Of a stretch of 64,000 nucleotides of DNA, positions 17,794-24,905 are shown piece after piece. The stretch is from Streptomyces noursei ATCC 11455 (GTDB lineage Bacteria; Actinomycetota; Actinomycetes; Streptomycetales; Streptomycetaceae). How positions within the stretch are numbered: position 1 is the stretch's first letter; each line of letters begins with the position of its first letter. Where the stretch lies: contig NZ_CP011533.1 in the NCBI RefSeq assembly GCF_001704275.1, positions 4,030,001 to 4,094,000 of the forward strand. The letters run 5' to 3'. The notes below the pieces were generated by a model. That model saw only the letters and a list, made by a program, of their open reading frames with translations, ran no database searches and had not been told where the DNA came from. The position numbers and the translations under genes were made by a program.

Positions 17794-18465
17794 GTGCTGC
17801 ACACGAGGAGCGCCTGGCTGCGCGCCGCCGCACCGGTTGCCGTACTGGCACTGACACTGACCGCCTGCGGCGGGAACAAGGACACGCCGAGCTCCGCTCC
17901 CGGTTCCGCTTCCGGTTCCGGTTCCGGTTCCGGGATGGACGACGGGAAGAACTCCGCGGACACCGTGGCGGCGGCCGACGAGAAGTCGGCCCAGTCGCCC
18001 GAGTCGTCCGGCGGCGTACTGCGACCCGGCCGGAGCGGCACCGGGCAGTACAAGGAAGAGTCCGGGAAAACCACCTACGAGGTCGTCGCGCAGAAGGTTC
18101 ACGTCGGCACCGAGGCCGAGGCGAGGAAAGTGGTCCAGAGCCCGGAGGACGCCAAGGGCCTGGTCGCCGTGACCGCCTATGTGAAGTTCACCAACAAGGG
18201 CCCCGGCATCGTCAAGGGTCTGCCGAAGGTGGACAACGGCACCGAGATCTACGCGGACGGGCAGCGCGGCGGGCTGCTCATCGGCGCCCCGGAGGGCCTT
18301 CCCGGCTGCGAGGACCCGATCGACATCGACAACTGGCAGGTCGGCGAGAGCCACGTCATCTGCCAGACGTACATGATTCCCGAGCACTCCACGTCCCTGG
18401 AGGTCCACTGGGGCGAGGAGGGCGCCGCCCGGCCGTTCATCTGGAAGTTCGACGGCGCCGGCTGA
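17794..18465 (+). CDS. Lipoprotein of unknown function
   Basis: About 223 aa. The GTG at 17794 is preceded by GGAG. The signal peptide ends in lipobox L-T-A-C (LALTLTACGG), so the product is lipid-anchored outside the membrane. A flexible Ser/Gly linker (SASGSGSGSGMDDG) is followed by an Ig-like or DUF4352-like beta domain of about 140 aa (YEVVAQKVHVGTEAEARKVV, then LVAVTAYVKFTNKG). Two Cys in the domain (GLPGCEDP and VICQTY) may form a disulfide. The spacer coded by repeated GGTTCC triplet pairs looks prone to slippage. It may be a cargo-presenting or metal-related lipoprotein; the function is unknown. Confidence 0.82.
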   Translation: MLHTRSAWLRAAAPVAVLALTLTACGGNKDTPSSAPGSASGSGSGSGMDDGKNSADTVAAADEKSAQSPESSGGVLRPGRSGTGQYKEESGKTTYEVVAQKVHVGTEAEARKVVQSPEDAKGLVAVTAYVKFTNKGPGIVKGLPKVDNGTEIYADGQRGGLLIGAPEGLPGCEDPIDIDNWQVGESHVICQTYMIPEHSTSLEVHWGEEGAARPFIWKFDGAG

Positions 18466-18593
18466 CGGCGGCCCGCCCCTCGTCGACAGCACCTGACTTC
18501 ACGTCAATATCTTCGCGAGGGGCGGCGATTGAGCCATCGGCGCGCGTACGGCCGCATCGACGGCCGGGGCCCCGCCGCACCCGTCCGGGGCGG

Positions 18594-19469
18594 TCAGGGC
18601 TGGGGTGTCAGCGCGCCGAGGAACGGCTCGATGACCCGGCACCAGGCGTCGGGCTGCTCCCAGGGCAGCAGATGGCCGGCCTCGGGGATCTCGGCGTACT
18701 CGCCGCGCGACAGCACCCGGACCATCTCCTGGGCCTCGGCGCGGCCCAGCTCGGCGTCGAGGCCCCGGACGACGAGGGTGGGGCAGGCGACCTGGGCGAG
18801 CTCTTCCCAGTGGGCGTCGTGCACCCAGGTCTCGCGGGCGCTGAGCATCTGACGGCGGGAGAAGACCGGACGCCAGCCGTCGGCACGCTCGGCCATCACC
18901 TCGGCGAAGAACTCCCCGCGGGCCGGCCGGGGGCGCTCCAGCGTCGGGTCGTCCTCGCCGAACCACTTGCGGACGTCCGCGAGCGTGGCGAACGGCACCG
19001 GCCAGGAGCGGAACCACTCCGCCCACTCGCGCTGCGAGGCCGCCCCCAGCGCCGAGGCGCGCATATCGCAGATCACCAGGGCCCGGACCAGATCCGGGCG
19101 CCGGGCCGCGACCTGCCAGGCCGTCAGGGCGCCCATGGCGTGGCCGACCAGGGCGGCCGGGGCCAGCTCCAGCTGCTCGATGGCGGCGATGGCGTCCTCG
19201 ACATAGGCGGCGCGGTCGAGCGGCCCCTCGACGGGCTTGTCGCTGCGGCCGTGGCCGCGCTGGTCGAGGGCGACCGCGCGGTGCGCCGCGCTCAGCCGGC
19301 GCGCGGTGTCCGCCCAGTGGGAGGCCCGCCCCATCAGGCCGTGGAGCAGCAGCACACCCGGCCGCCGCCCGTCCCCCTCCAGCCCGCCGCCGCTCTTGGG
19401 CGGGTCGGTGAATTCCCAGGCCGCGAGCCGCACGCCGCCGGACCCCGTCACATCGATACGCCGCACCAT
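18594..19469 (-). CDS. Alpha/beta-hydrolase-fold protein lacking the Ser nucleophile
   Basis: About 291 aa with a complete alpha/beta-hydrolase fold: oxyanion region LLHGLMGRASHW (residues 41-52), DQRGHGRSDKP (69-79), nucleophile elbow VGHAMGALTAW, and C-terminal catalytic-His loop PEAGHLLPWEQP. The elbow normally reads G-x-S-x-G, but here residue 111 is Ala (GHAMG), so classical ester hydrolysis is unlikely. The His and probable acid (RGLDAELG) remain. It might be a pseudoenzyme, a cofactor-free oxygenase-like protein or a lyase. The ATG at 19469 (MVRRIDVTG) is chosen; upstream in-frame codons look non-coding. It stands alone, downstream of the dmdR1 region on the same strand. Confidence 0.85.
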   Translation of the reverse strand: MVRRIDVTGSGGVRLAAWEFTDPPKSGGGLEGDGRRPGVLLLHGLMGRASHWADTARRLSAAHRAVALDQRGHGRSDKPVEGPLDRAAYVEDAIAAIEQLELAPAALVGHAMGALTAWQVAARRPDLVRALVICDMRASALGAASQREWAEWFRSWPVPFATLADVRKWFGEDDPTLERPRPARGEFFAEVMAERADGWRPVFSRRQMLSARETWVHDAHWEELAQVACPTLVVRGLDAELGRAEAQEMVRVLSRGEYAEIPEAGHLLPWEQPDAWCRVIEPFLGALTPQP

Positions 19470-19709
19470 GTGCCCTGGCACCCCCAATCGTCCCCTGGTC
19501 AGCCCCGTACGCCCCACATTATCGAATGCATATTCGAACAGGCCGCTGTCGCGCCCAACACCCCACTTTCGAGTGACCATGCTGCGGGATTGGCCACGCC
19601 CACCACGGGGAGACATCTGCCGGGAGGCGGGCCCTACCGGGAAGGGGGCCCGTGGGGAACGACCCTGAGAGCTCGGGGCTCCGGGTCGCGGTGGGGGGAC
19701 ATGGGGAGG

Positions 19710-19743
19710 CAGGGCCCCGGCAGCTCGCAGCGCCGGGGCCCTG
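19710..19743. terminator. Terminator-like hairpin
   Basis: A perfect 12-bp stem (19710-19721 with 19732-19743) and a 10-nt loop. It could separate the dmdR1 transcript from the hydrolase gene. Confidence 0.5.
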
Positions 19744-19813
19744 ACCGTCCTCGACCGGACTCAGTGGACGCATCCGAGCCCCCTCGGCCGTCAGCGCATC
19801 ACGCGGGAGTGAC

Positions 19814-19831
19814 GACGCATGGCCATGCGTC
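19814..19831. promoter_or_regulatory. 18-bp perfect palindrome GACGCATGGCCATGCGTC
   Basis: Completely self-complementary with no spacer. The GACGCAT half-site also occurs in the dyad upstream of dmdR1 (20807-20833). It is an operator candidate. Confidence 0.45.
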
Positions 19832-19983
19832 AGCGCCAGAGTGACACGAGAGCGGCCGATCCGCACGGATTCGCACAAGACCGTTCATCGCACCGGGAGT
19901 TGACGAGCCCGCCGCCCTCCGCGTCGGCGCAGGTCAGCGGGCTCATGGGGCGCTGTGGGAGGAGAGAGTGAATGTGCCGGAGG

Positions 19984-20045
19984 CCCATGCCGCTCGGGCC
20001 CATGCCGCTCGGGCCCGTGGCCCCGACGGGCCCGTGGCCCCGACG
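19984..20045. repeat. Tandem repeats behind dmdR1
   Basis: Two copies of a 15-bp unit (CCCATGCCGCTCGGG at 19984 and 19999) run into two copies of a 17-bp unit (GGGCCCGTGGCCCCGAC) ending near 20045. All are G+C-rich and able to fold, which may assist termination of dmdR1. Confidence 0.6.
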
Positions 20046-20069
20046 GGCCCGGTGCGCGGCGGCGCGGGC

Positions 20070-20762
20070 TCAGCGCTTGGCGACGAAGACGTGGTTGGCG
20101 ATTTCGGCGTCCAGCTCGGCGGCCTCGCCGCTGCTGCCGACCAGCACCCCGCCCGGGGACTCCGTCACGCTGACCACCGCGCCCGGCTGCACCCCGGCCC
20201 GCCGCAGCGTGTACATCAGCTGGGCGTCGGCCTGGATGGGCTCGCCGATCCGGCGCACCACGGCCGTCTTGCCGTCGGAGCCCGCGTCCAGATCCATCAG
20301 GCTCACCATGCCGGCGTCCAGGAACGGGTCGGCCTCGGCCTTCTCGCCCAGCTCCTCCAGGCCCGGGATGGGGTTGCCGTACGGGGACTCGGTGGGGTGG
20401 CGCAGCAGTTCCACGACGCGGCGCTCGACCGCCTCGCTCATCACGTGCTCCCAGCGGCACGCCTCGGCGTGCACCTGCTCCCACTCCAGCCCGATGACGT
20501 CGACCAGCAGGCACTCGGCGAGGCGGTGCTTGCGCATCACCCGCGTCGCCAGCCGGCGGCCCTCCTCCGTCAGCTCCAGGTGCCGGTCGCCCGCCACCGT
20601 CAGCAGGCCGTCTCGCTCCATGCGGGCCACGGTCTGGCTGACCGTCGGGCCGCTCTGTTCCAGCCGCTCCGCGATGCGGGCGCGCATGGGGACCACACCC
20701 TCCTCTTCCAGTTCGAGGATGGTGCGGAGATACATCTCCGTGGTGTCGATCAGTCCGGACAT
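20070..20762 (-). CDS. dmdR1: DtxR-family iron-dependent repressor DmdR1
   Basis: A 230-aa Fe2+-activated repressor of siderophore and iron-uptake genes. An N-terminal winged HTH (residues 5-72, SGPTVSQTVARMERDGLL as recognition helix) is followed by a dimerisation/metal domain and a C-terminal SH3-like FeoA domain (about 150-226). The DtxR metal ligands sit at the same numbering as in DtxR: M10, C102, E105 and H106 for the primary site, H79, E83 and H98 for the ancillary site. It is adjacent to a SIS-domain gene, as I recall for dmdR1 in S. coelicolor. No classical iron box (TTAGGTTAGGCTAACCTAA) is seen upstream. A different dyad (20807-20833) lies there. Confidence 0.92.
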   Translation of the reverse strand: MSGLIDTTEMYLRTILELEEEGVVPMRARIAERLEQSGPTVSQTVARMERDGLLTVAGDRHLELTEEGRRLATRVMRKHRLAECLLVDVIGLEWEQVHAEACRWEHVMSEAVERRVVELLRHPTESPYGNPIPGLEELGEKAEADPFLDAGMVSLMDLDAGSDGKTAVVRRIGEPIQADAQLMYTLRRAGVQPGAVVSVTESPGGVLVGSSGEAAELDAEIANHVFVAKR

Positions 20763-20806
20763 GCGTGCCCCTCGATATGTCGTGCGGTGGCCCTGGACTC
20801 AATTCT

Positions 20807-20833
20807 GACGCATCCCACTGACAAGGGTGCGTC
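20807..20833. promoter_or_regulatory. GACGCATCCC / GGGTGCGTC dyad upstream of dmdR1
   Basis: Arms 20807-20816 and 20825-20833, with one unpaired base and an 8-nt spacer, 45 bp before the dmdR1 start. The half-site resembles the palindrome at 19814-19831. It is a possible operator or leader hairpin. Confidence 0.4.
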
Positions 20834-21019
20834 CTCGTCCACGCTGCGGACGTTCCGCGACGGGTTCAACGGGTGCATTGCCCGGCGTATTGACAGCGCA
20901 CTGGTCCAGACCGCAACGTGATCCGGGCCACTGATCCACGAGGCGGCGACAGGACGCCGACAAACCGGCTCCGTCCCGCCACGGATCCCATCCAGACGCG
21001 ACGAGAGGAGCCCGCGGCC

Positions 21020-21787
21020 ATGGCTGAGAGCGACCGGAGCGAGGGGCTGGCCGGGCGGTACTTCGACGCCGCGATCGACCTGCTGCGGCAGGTCCGCGAC
21101 ACGGAGGGGGACCGGATCACCGCGGCCGGCCGGCTGATCGCGGACACCGTGGCGGCGGGCGGCCGGGTCTTCTCCTTCGGGGCCGGGCACTCCTCGCTGC
21201 CGGCCCAGGACACCGTGTACCGCGCCGGCGGCCTGGCGATCATGAACCTGCTCTCCGTCCCCGGGGTCGTCGGGGTGGACGTCCGGCCGGCGACGCTGGG
21301 CAGCGCGCTGGAGCGGGTCGACGGACTGGCCGGGGCGGTGCTGGACACCAGCCCGCTGGAGCGCGGCGACGTGCTGGTGATCATCTCGCTCTCCGGGCGG
21401 AACGCGCTGCCGGTCGAGATGGCGATCAACGCGCGGGCCCTGGGCATCAGGGTCATCGGCCTGACGTCGGTGGCCTACGCGGGCGCCACCAAGTCCCGGC
21501 ACTCCTCGGGCACATACCTCAAGGACCACTGCGACATCGTGCTGGACAGCCGGATCCCGGTCGGCGACGCGGAGCTGACGCTGCCCGGCATCGAGGCGCC
21601 GTTCGCCCCCGCCTCGACGGTCGTCACCAGCGCGATCATGCAGGCCGTGGTGGCGACCGCGGCCGGCACGCTGGCCGAGCGCGGGGTGCAGCCGCCGCTG
21701 CTGCGCTCGGGCAACGTGGACGGCGGGCACGAGTGGAACGGCCGGGTGATGCGGGAGTACGCGGACCGGATCTTCTACCGGCACTGA
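21020..21787 (+). CDS. SIS-domain protein (UPF0309 family)
   Basis: About 255 aa with a sugar-isomerase (SIS) fold that binds phosphosugars. Phosphate-binding loops are visible at GRVFSFGAGHSSLPAQD (about residues 48-64) and VLVIISLSGRNALPVEMA (about 118-135). A conserved end GGHEWNGRVMREYADRI is typical of UPF0309 proteins. It is GmhA-like, possibly acting on amino-sugar or heptose phosphates; the true substrate is unknown. The ATG at 21020 has GAGAGGAG upstream. It diverges from dmdR1, so the two may share control from the 257-bp gap. Confidence 0.88.
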   Translation: MAESDRSEGLAGRYFDAAIDLLRQVRDTEGDRITAAGRLIADTVAAGGRVFSFGAGHSSLPAQDTVYRAGGLAIMNLLSVPGVVGVDVRPATLGSALERVDGLAGAVLDTSPLERGDVLVIISLSGRNALPVEMAINARALGIRVIGLTSVAYAGATKSRHSSGTYLKDHCDIVLDSRIPVGDAELTLPGIEAPFAPASTVVTSAIMQAVVATAAGTLAERGVQPPLLRSGNVDGGHEWNGRVMREYADRIFYRH

Positions 21788-21846
21788 GGGGCACCGTCCG
21801 GGCACCGGACAGCCGAACGCCCGCCCGCCGACGCTCCCCGGCCCGC

Positions 21847-23385
21847 TCACGCCCCCGCCGCCCCCGCGAGGTCCAGCGCGGCGGCGATGCGGGCGGCGAC
21901 CTCCTCGGCGTAGTCGGCGTCCGCGCGGTCGAAGGGGCGGCGGGCGGGCATCCGCAGGAAGGTGGCGACCCCGAGGGTGCGGCCCCGACTGCGGAGCACC
22001 ACGCACAGCCCGTGCACCGTGCCGTCCGGCCAGTTGCGGGCCGCCGCCCAGCCCTCGGCCGGGTCCTGACCGGCGCTGGCCCGCACCGAGCCGCGCCGCG
22101 CGTACGCCTGGAGCGCCGGGTGGCCCGCCACGTAGGCCACCGGGATGCCGGCCGCCGGGACGGCCTCCGAGGGGCCGGGCGCGCCCGCCGGGGAGGCCAG
22201 CGCCCGCACCAGTCGGGGCGCCCGGGCCGGGGCGCCCGGACCGCCGTCCGGGGCGGGCGGGTCCGCGTCCCATGCGGCGTCCGCGTCCACCGCGCCGTAC
22301 GGGGCCGGGGCCGGGGTGCGGGCCAGATCGACCAGGGCGTGGTCGGCGAAGCCCGCCAGCGCGAAGTCGAGGTGGACCGCGGCGGCCTCGGCCGGGTCCG
22401 GGCACTCGGCGGCGGCCCGGCCCGCGCGGTGCAGTTGATGGGCCCGGAAGCGCAGCAGGGAGCCGTCCTGCTCGGTGCGCTTGAGTTCGGTGACGTCCTG
22501 GAAGAGCCAGGCCACGCCGAGCGGGACGGGTTCCTCGGCCAGCGGCGAGGCCAGTCGGACGAAGCCGCTGCGCCAGCACCGGCGCGGGAGTTCGCACTCG
22601 CCGTCCCGCAGCGTCACCCACAGCTCCGCGATCGCCGGCGGCGCGCCCTCGGCCAGGACGTGCTGGAAGGCGTTCTCCAGCTCCTCGACGCCCTGCGCCA
22701 GGACATCGCCCAGCGGGCGGCCCAACAGCGCGGTACGGCCCCTGCCGAAGGCGCGGGCGGCGTGTCCGTTGACGACCGCGGGCCGCAGGTCGGCGTCGAT
22801 CAGCACCACGCCCCAGGTGGCGTCCTCGAAGAGCGCCTCGCTCAGCGCCACGGCCCGTTCCAGGTCGAGCTGGGTGTGCGACTCGCTGAAGGCGCAGTAG
22901 ACCCCGGCGACCCGCCCGTCGGCGGCGTGCACCGCGGAGGACTGGGTGCGGACCAGGACGCGGTGGCCGTCCTTGGCCAGCAGGGCGAAGTCGTGCACCT
23001 GACGGCCCGGGGCGCGCATCGCGGCGGCCAGCGCGGACTGCACGCCCTCGGCGTCCTCCGCGCGGACCGCCCAGCCCGTCAGACCGGGGCGGCCGACCGC
23101 CTCCTGTGGCGTCCAGCCGAGGATGCGGGCGGCCTCGTGGTTCCAGTGCGTGACCGTGCCGTCGGCGGCGAAGGCCATCAGGGCGGCGTCCATGCCGTCC
23201 AGGAGGGCGGCGAGCAGCCCGGAGTCGTCGGCGTCCGGAGGTCGGTCGGGCTCGGTGTCCACGCCGGTCCGCGGGGGCCCGGAGGCCGCCTGTCCGGGCC
23301 CGTCCACCGGGCCGGGCGAGCCGCCGGAGGCAGGCCGCCTCGACGACGAGGCCGACGAGGCCGAAGAAGCTGACGAGGCAGTCAC
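21847..23385 (-). CDS. PAS/GAF-like sensor protein without an output domain
   Basis: About 512 aa. After a Ser/Ala/Pro-rich N-terminus (about residues 1-55) come two PAS domains: ALLDGMDAALMAFAADGTVTHWN to about 165, and ALFEDATWGVVLIDADLRPAVVN to about 295. A C-terminal GAF-like domain ends VLRSRGRTLGVATFLRMPA. Such sensors usually continue into a SpoIIE-type PP2C phosphatase or histidine kinase, but this one stops after the sensor part, so it must act on a partner. The GTG at 23385 is chosen because AAGGGG lies 6 nt upstream; the GTG at 23391 is also possible. It is convergent with the SIS gene. Confidence 0.8.
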   Translation of the reverse strand: MTASSASSASSASSSRRPASGGSPGPVDGPGQAASGPPRTGVDTEPDRPPDADDSGLLAALLDGMDAALMAFAADGTVTHWNHEAARILGWTPQEAVGRPGLTGWAVRAEDAEGVQSALAAAMRAPGRQVHDFALLAKDGHRVLVRTQSSAVHAADGRVAGVYCAFSESHTQLDLERAVALSEALFEDATWGVVLIDADLRPAVVNGHAARAFGRGRTALLGRPLGDVLAQGVEELENAFQHVLAEGAPPAIAELWVTLRDGECELPRRCWRSGFVRLASPLAEEPVPLGVAWLFQDVTELKRTEQDGSLLRFRAHQLHRAGRAAAECPDPAEAAAVHLDFALAGFADHALVDLARTPAPAPYGAVDADAAWDADPPAPDGGPGAPARAPRLVRALASPAGAPGPSEAVPAAGIPVAYVAGHPALQAYARRGSVRASAGQDPAEGWAAARNWPDGTVHGLCVVLRSRGRTLGVATFLRMPARRPFDRADADYAEEVAARIAAALDLAGAAGA

Positions 23386-23391
23386 TGGCAC

Positions 23392-23801
23392 CCCTTACGA
23401 ACGCGGCCGCACGTGCTCCACGTGGGGTCATTCAACTGGAACGTGACGTGGGACACACCCCATTCGCGGAAATCGCCGCCCGGTAAGTTCCGCCCCCGGA
23501 AAAAACCGGTTGTGCGGCGCCGGGCGGGTTCCTAACGTGTGGGGTACACGAGAAGGGAGGTGGTTCGGCAGATGATTTCGCACCGGACGCGTGAGGTGGC
23601 TGCGGGCTAGCGCCCGACGCTCCACCGAAGTGCAGCGCCGGATCCGCGCATACTGCAGATGCGCAGCCGGCCCAATCCCACAGCAGTCACCCGACCCGCG
23701 GGCTGCCGGTTCGTCCGACCGGCCCTTCGCGCCACCGAGCGCGGAGGAAACAGCCCGCGGGTCGTCTGCGTGTGCGGCCGGCGCCGACCGCACCAGCGCC
23801 C
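23392..23801. other. 410-bp intergenic region
   Basis: Between the start of the PAS gene and the end of pdxH. It contains an A-rich patch, a promoter-like stretch (TTGTGC, about 23509, with TAACGT, about 23533) and a possible 12-residue open frame at 23572 running rightward. No larger gene is supported. Confidence 0.4.
23572..23610 (+). CDS. Possible 12-residue leader peptide
   Basis: ATG at 23572 preceded by GAAGGGAGGTGG and reading MISHRTREVAAG, then TAG. It could be a leader or upstream open frame, but no structural gene follows on this strand within about 1.2 kb, which weakens the case. It may be chance. Confidence 0.25.
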   Translation: MISHRTREVAAG

Positions 23802-24503
23802 CTAGGGCGCGAGGCGCTCCACCCGCCACTGGCCCGCCTCGGGATCGCCCTCGCGGACGTACCGCAGTCGGTCGTGGAGGCGGTTCAGACGGCCCTGCCA
23901 GAACTCGACCGTCTCGGGGGTGACGCGGTAGCCGCCCCAGTGCGGGGGCGCCGGCACCTGCTCGCCCTCCGGGTAGCGGGCCGCCAACTCCTCATAGGCA
24001 CGCTCCAGTTCGTCGCGGGAGGCGATCGGCGCGGACTGCTCGCTGGCCCAGGCACCCAGTTGGGAGCCGTGCGGGCGGGTGCGGAAGTAGGCGGCGGTCT
24101 CGTCCCGGCCGATGCGCTCGGCGGTCCCGATCACGATGACCTGGCGGGCCAGCGGGTGCCAGGGGAACAGCAGGGAGACGTGCGGGTTCTCGGCCAGTTC
24201 GCGGCCCTTGCGGCTGGTGTAGTTGGTGAAGAAGACGAAGCCGCGCTCGTCGAATGCCTTGAGCAGCACGGTTCTTGAGCTGGGCCGGCCGGCGGCGTCC
24301 GCCGTCGAGACGACCATGGCGTTCGGCTCGTGCAGGCCGGCCACCGCCGCGTCCTTGAACCAGCGTCCGAACTGGTCGTAGGGGCTCGCGGCGAGGTCGG
24401 ACTCGGCGATTCCCTCGGCGCGGTAGTGCGCACGCATGGACGAGGGGTCGGGGGTTTCGGCGGAGGGCATGTCGGCGGGATGCACGGCCTCATCTTGCAG
24501 CAT
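23802..24503 (-). CDS. pdxH: Pyridoxamine 5'-phosphate oxidase
   Basis: About 233 aa. An FMN-dependent oxidase making pyridoxal 5'-phosphate from PNP or PMP in the vitamin B6 pathway. Family signatures include [30 protein letters not shown] (FMN/PLP binding, in part), [17 protein letters not shown], and the C-terminal PdxH dimerisation signature [17 protein letters not shown] ending in RLAP. The ATG at 24503 is chosen by length; an ATG at 24470 gives a shorter N-terminus. It diverges from citrate synthase across a 402-bp gap. Confidence 0.95.
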   Translation of the reverse strand: MLQDEAVHPADMPSAETPDPSSMRAHYRAEGIAESDLAASPYDQFGRWFKDAAVAGLHEPNAMVVSTADAAGRPSSRTVLLKAFDERGFVFFTNYTSRKGRELAENPHVSLLFPWHPLARQVIVIGTAERIGRDETAAYFRTRPHGSQLGAWASEQSAPIASRDELERAYEELAARYPEGEQVPAPPHWGGYRVTPETVEFWQGRLNRLHDRLRYVREGDPEAGQWRVERLAP

Positions 24504-24905
24504 CCGCCCCGCGCCAGACAGCCCGGTGGGCTGGAAGTCTGCCCCTCGTCGCCCGGGCGTAACCCTCCCGTCGGCAAATCGCCCAGTGTGCCGGATGTCA
24601 CGCTTCCCCGCTGCTGATGAACCCGCCAAAATCATGGCCCGGCCCACTGTGGCCCTCGGACACCGGGAGTTATCGTGTCCGTCTTCAGGCCGCCGCGGGC
24701 AGCATGCGTGGCGGCCCGCGTCCGTGGACCGACCTCCCGCGGGCGGAACCGTCGCGTGGCCCCTGCCCCGGCGGGGCATCACCGGGGTGACCGGTACGGA
24801 CCGCGAGCTGCCCGGCGCAGCCGCGTAGCCGCACCGGCACCGCACCTGACTCGACCGCACGGCAGCCGGTCACCGGTTGCCGTCCCCATCTTGAGGAGCC
24901 GCCTG
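24504..24905. other. 402-bp divergent intergenic region (pdxH / citrate synthase)
   Basis: No gene seen. The notable element is the dyad at 24657-24681. The last 15 bases before the citrate-synthase ATG carry the ribosome-binding site TTGAGGAG. Confidence 0.45.
24657..24681 (+). promoter_or_regulatory. CGGACAC-N11-GTGTCCG dyad
   Basis: A perfect 7-bp inverted repeat with an 11-nt spacer, about 225 bp upstream of the citrate-synthase start. It may be an operator for either divergent gene. Confidence 0.4.

Larger units (their letters stand above)
19470..20069. other. 600-bp region without a gene, several repeats
   Basis: No convincing coding sequence. It contains a 12-bp-stem terminator (19710-19743), an 18-bp perfect palindrome (19814-19831) and tandem repeats close behind dmdR1 (19984-20045). 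Confidence 0.5.
19968..20921 (+). other. Antisense open frame over dmdR1 (possible adm)
   Basis: In S. coelicolor an expressed gene, adm, is described antiparallel to dmdR1. Here the strand opposite dmdR1 is also open: one frame from 19968 to 20921 and another from 19972 to 20808. Antisense open frames are common in DNA of this base composition, and I cannot tell which frame, if either, corresponds to adm. The predicted product is His/Gln/Ala-rich with no recognisable domain. Confidence 0.2.

Noticed and set aside
19519..19878. A 119-codon minus-strand open frame in the gap upstream of the hydrolase gene
   Set aside because: Low-complexity translation, no ribosome-binding site, and it crosses a terminator hairpin and palindrome.
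23591..23923. A 110-codon plus-strand open frame overlapping the end of pdxH
   Set aside because: It runs into the opposite strand of a well-supported gene and reads as Arg/Pro-rich noise.
24675..24905. N-terminal extension of citrate synthase
   Set aside because: The extra sequence is Arg/Gly-rich and not family-like, while GAGGAG precedes the ATG at 24906.
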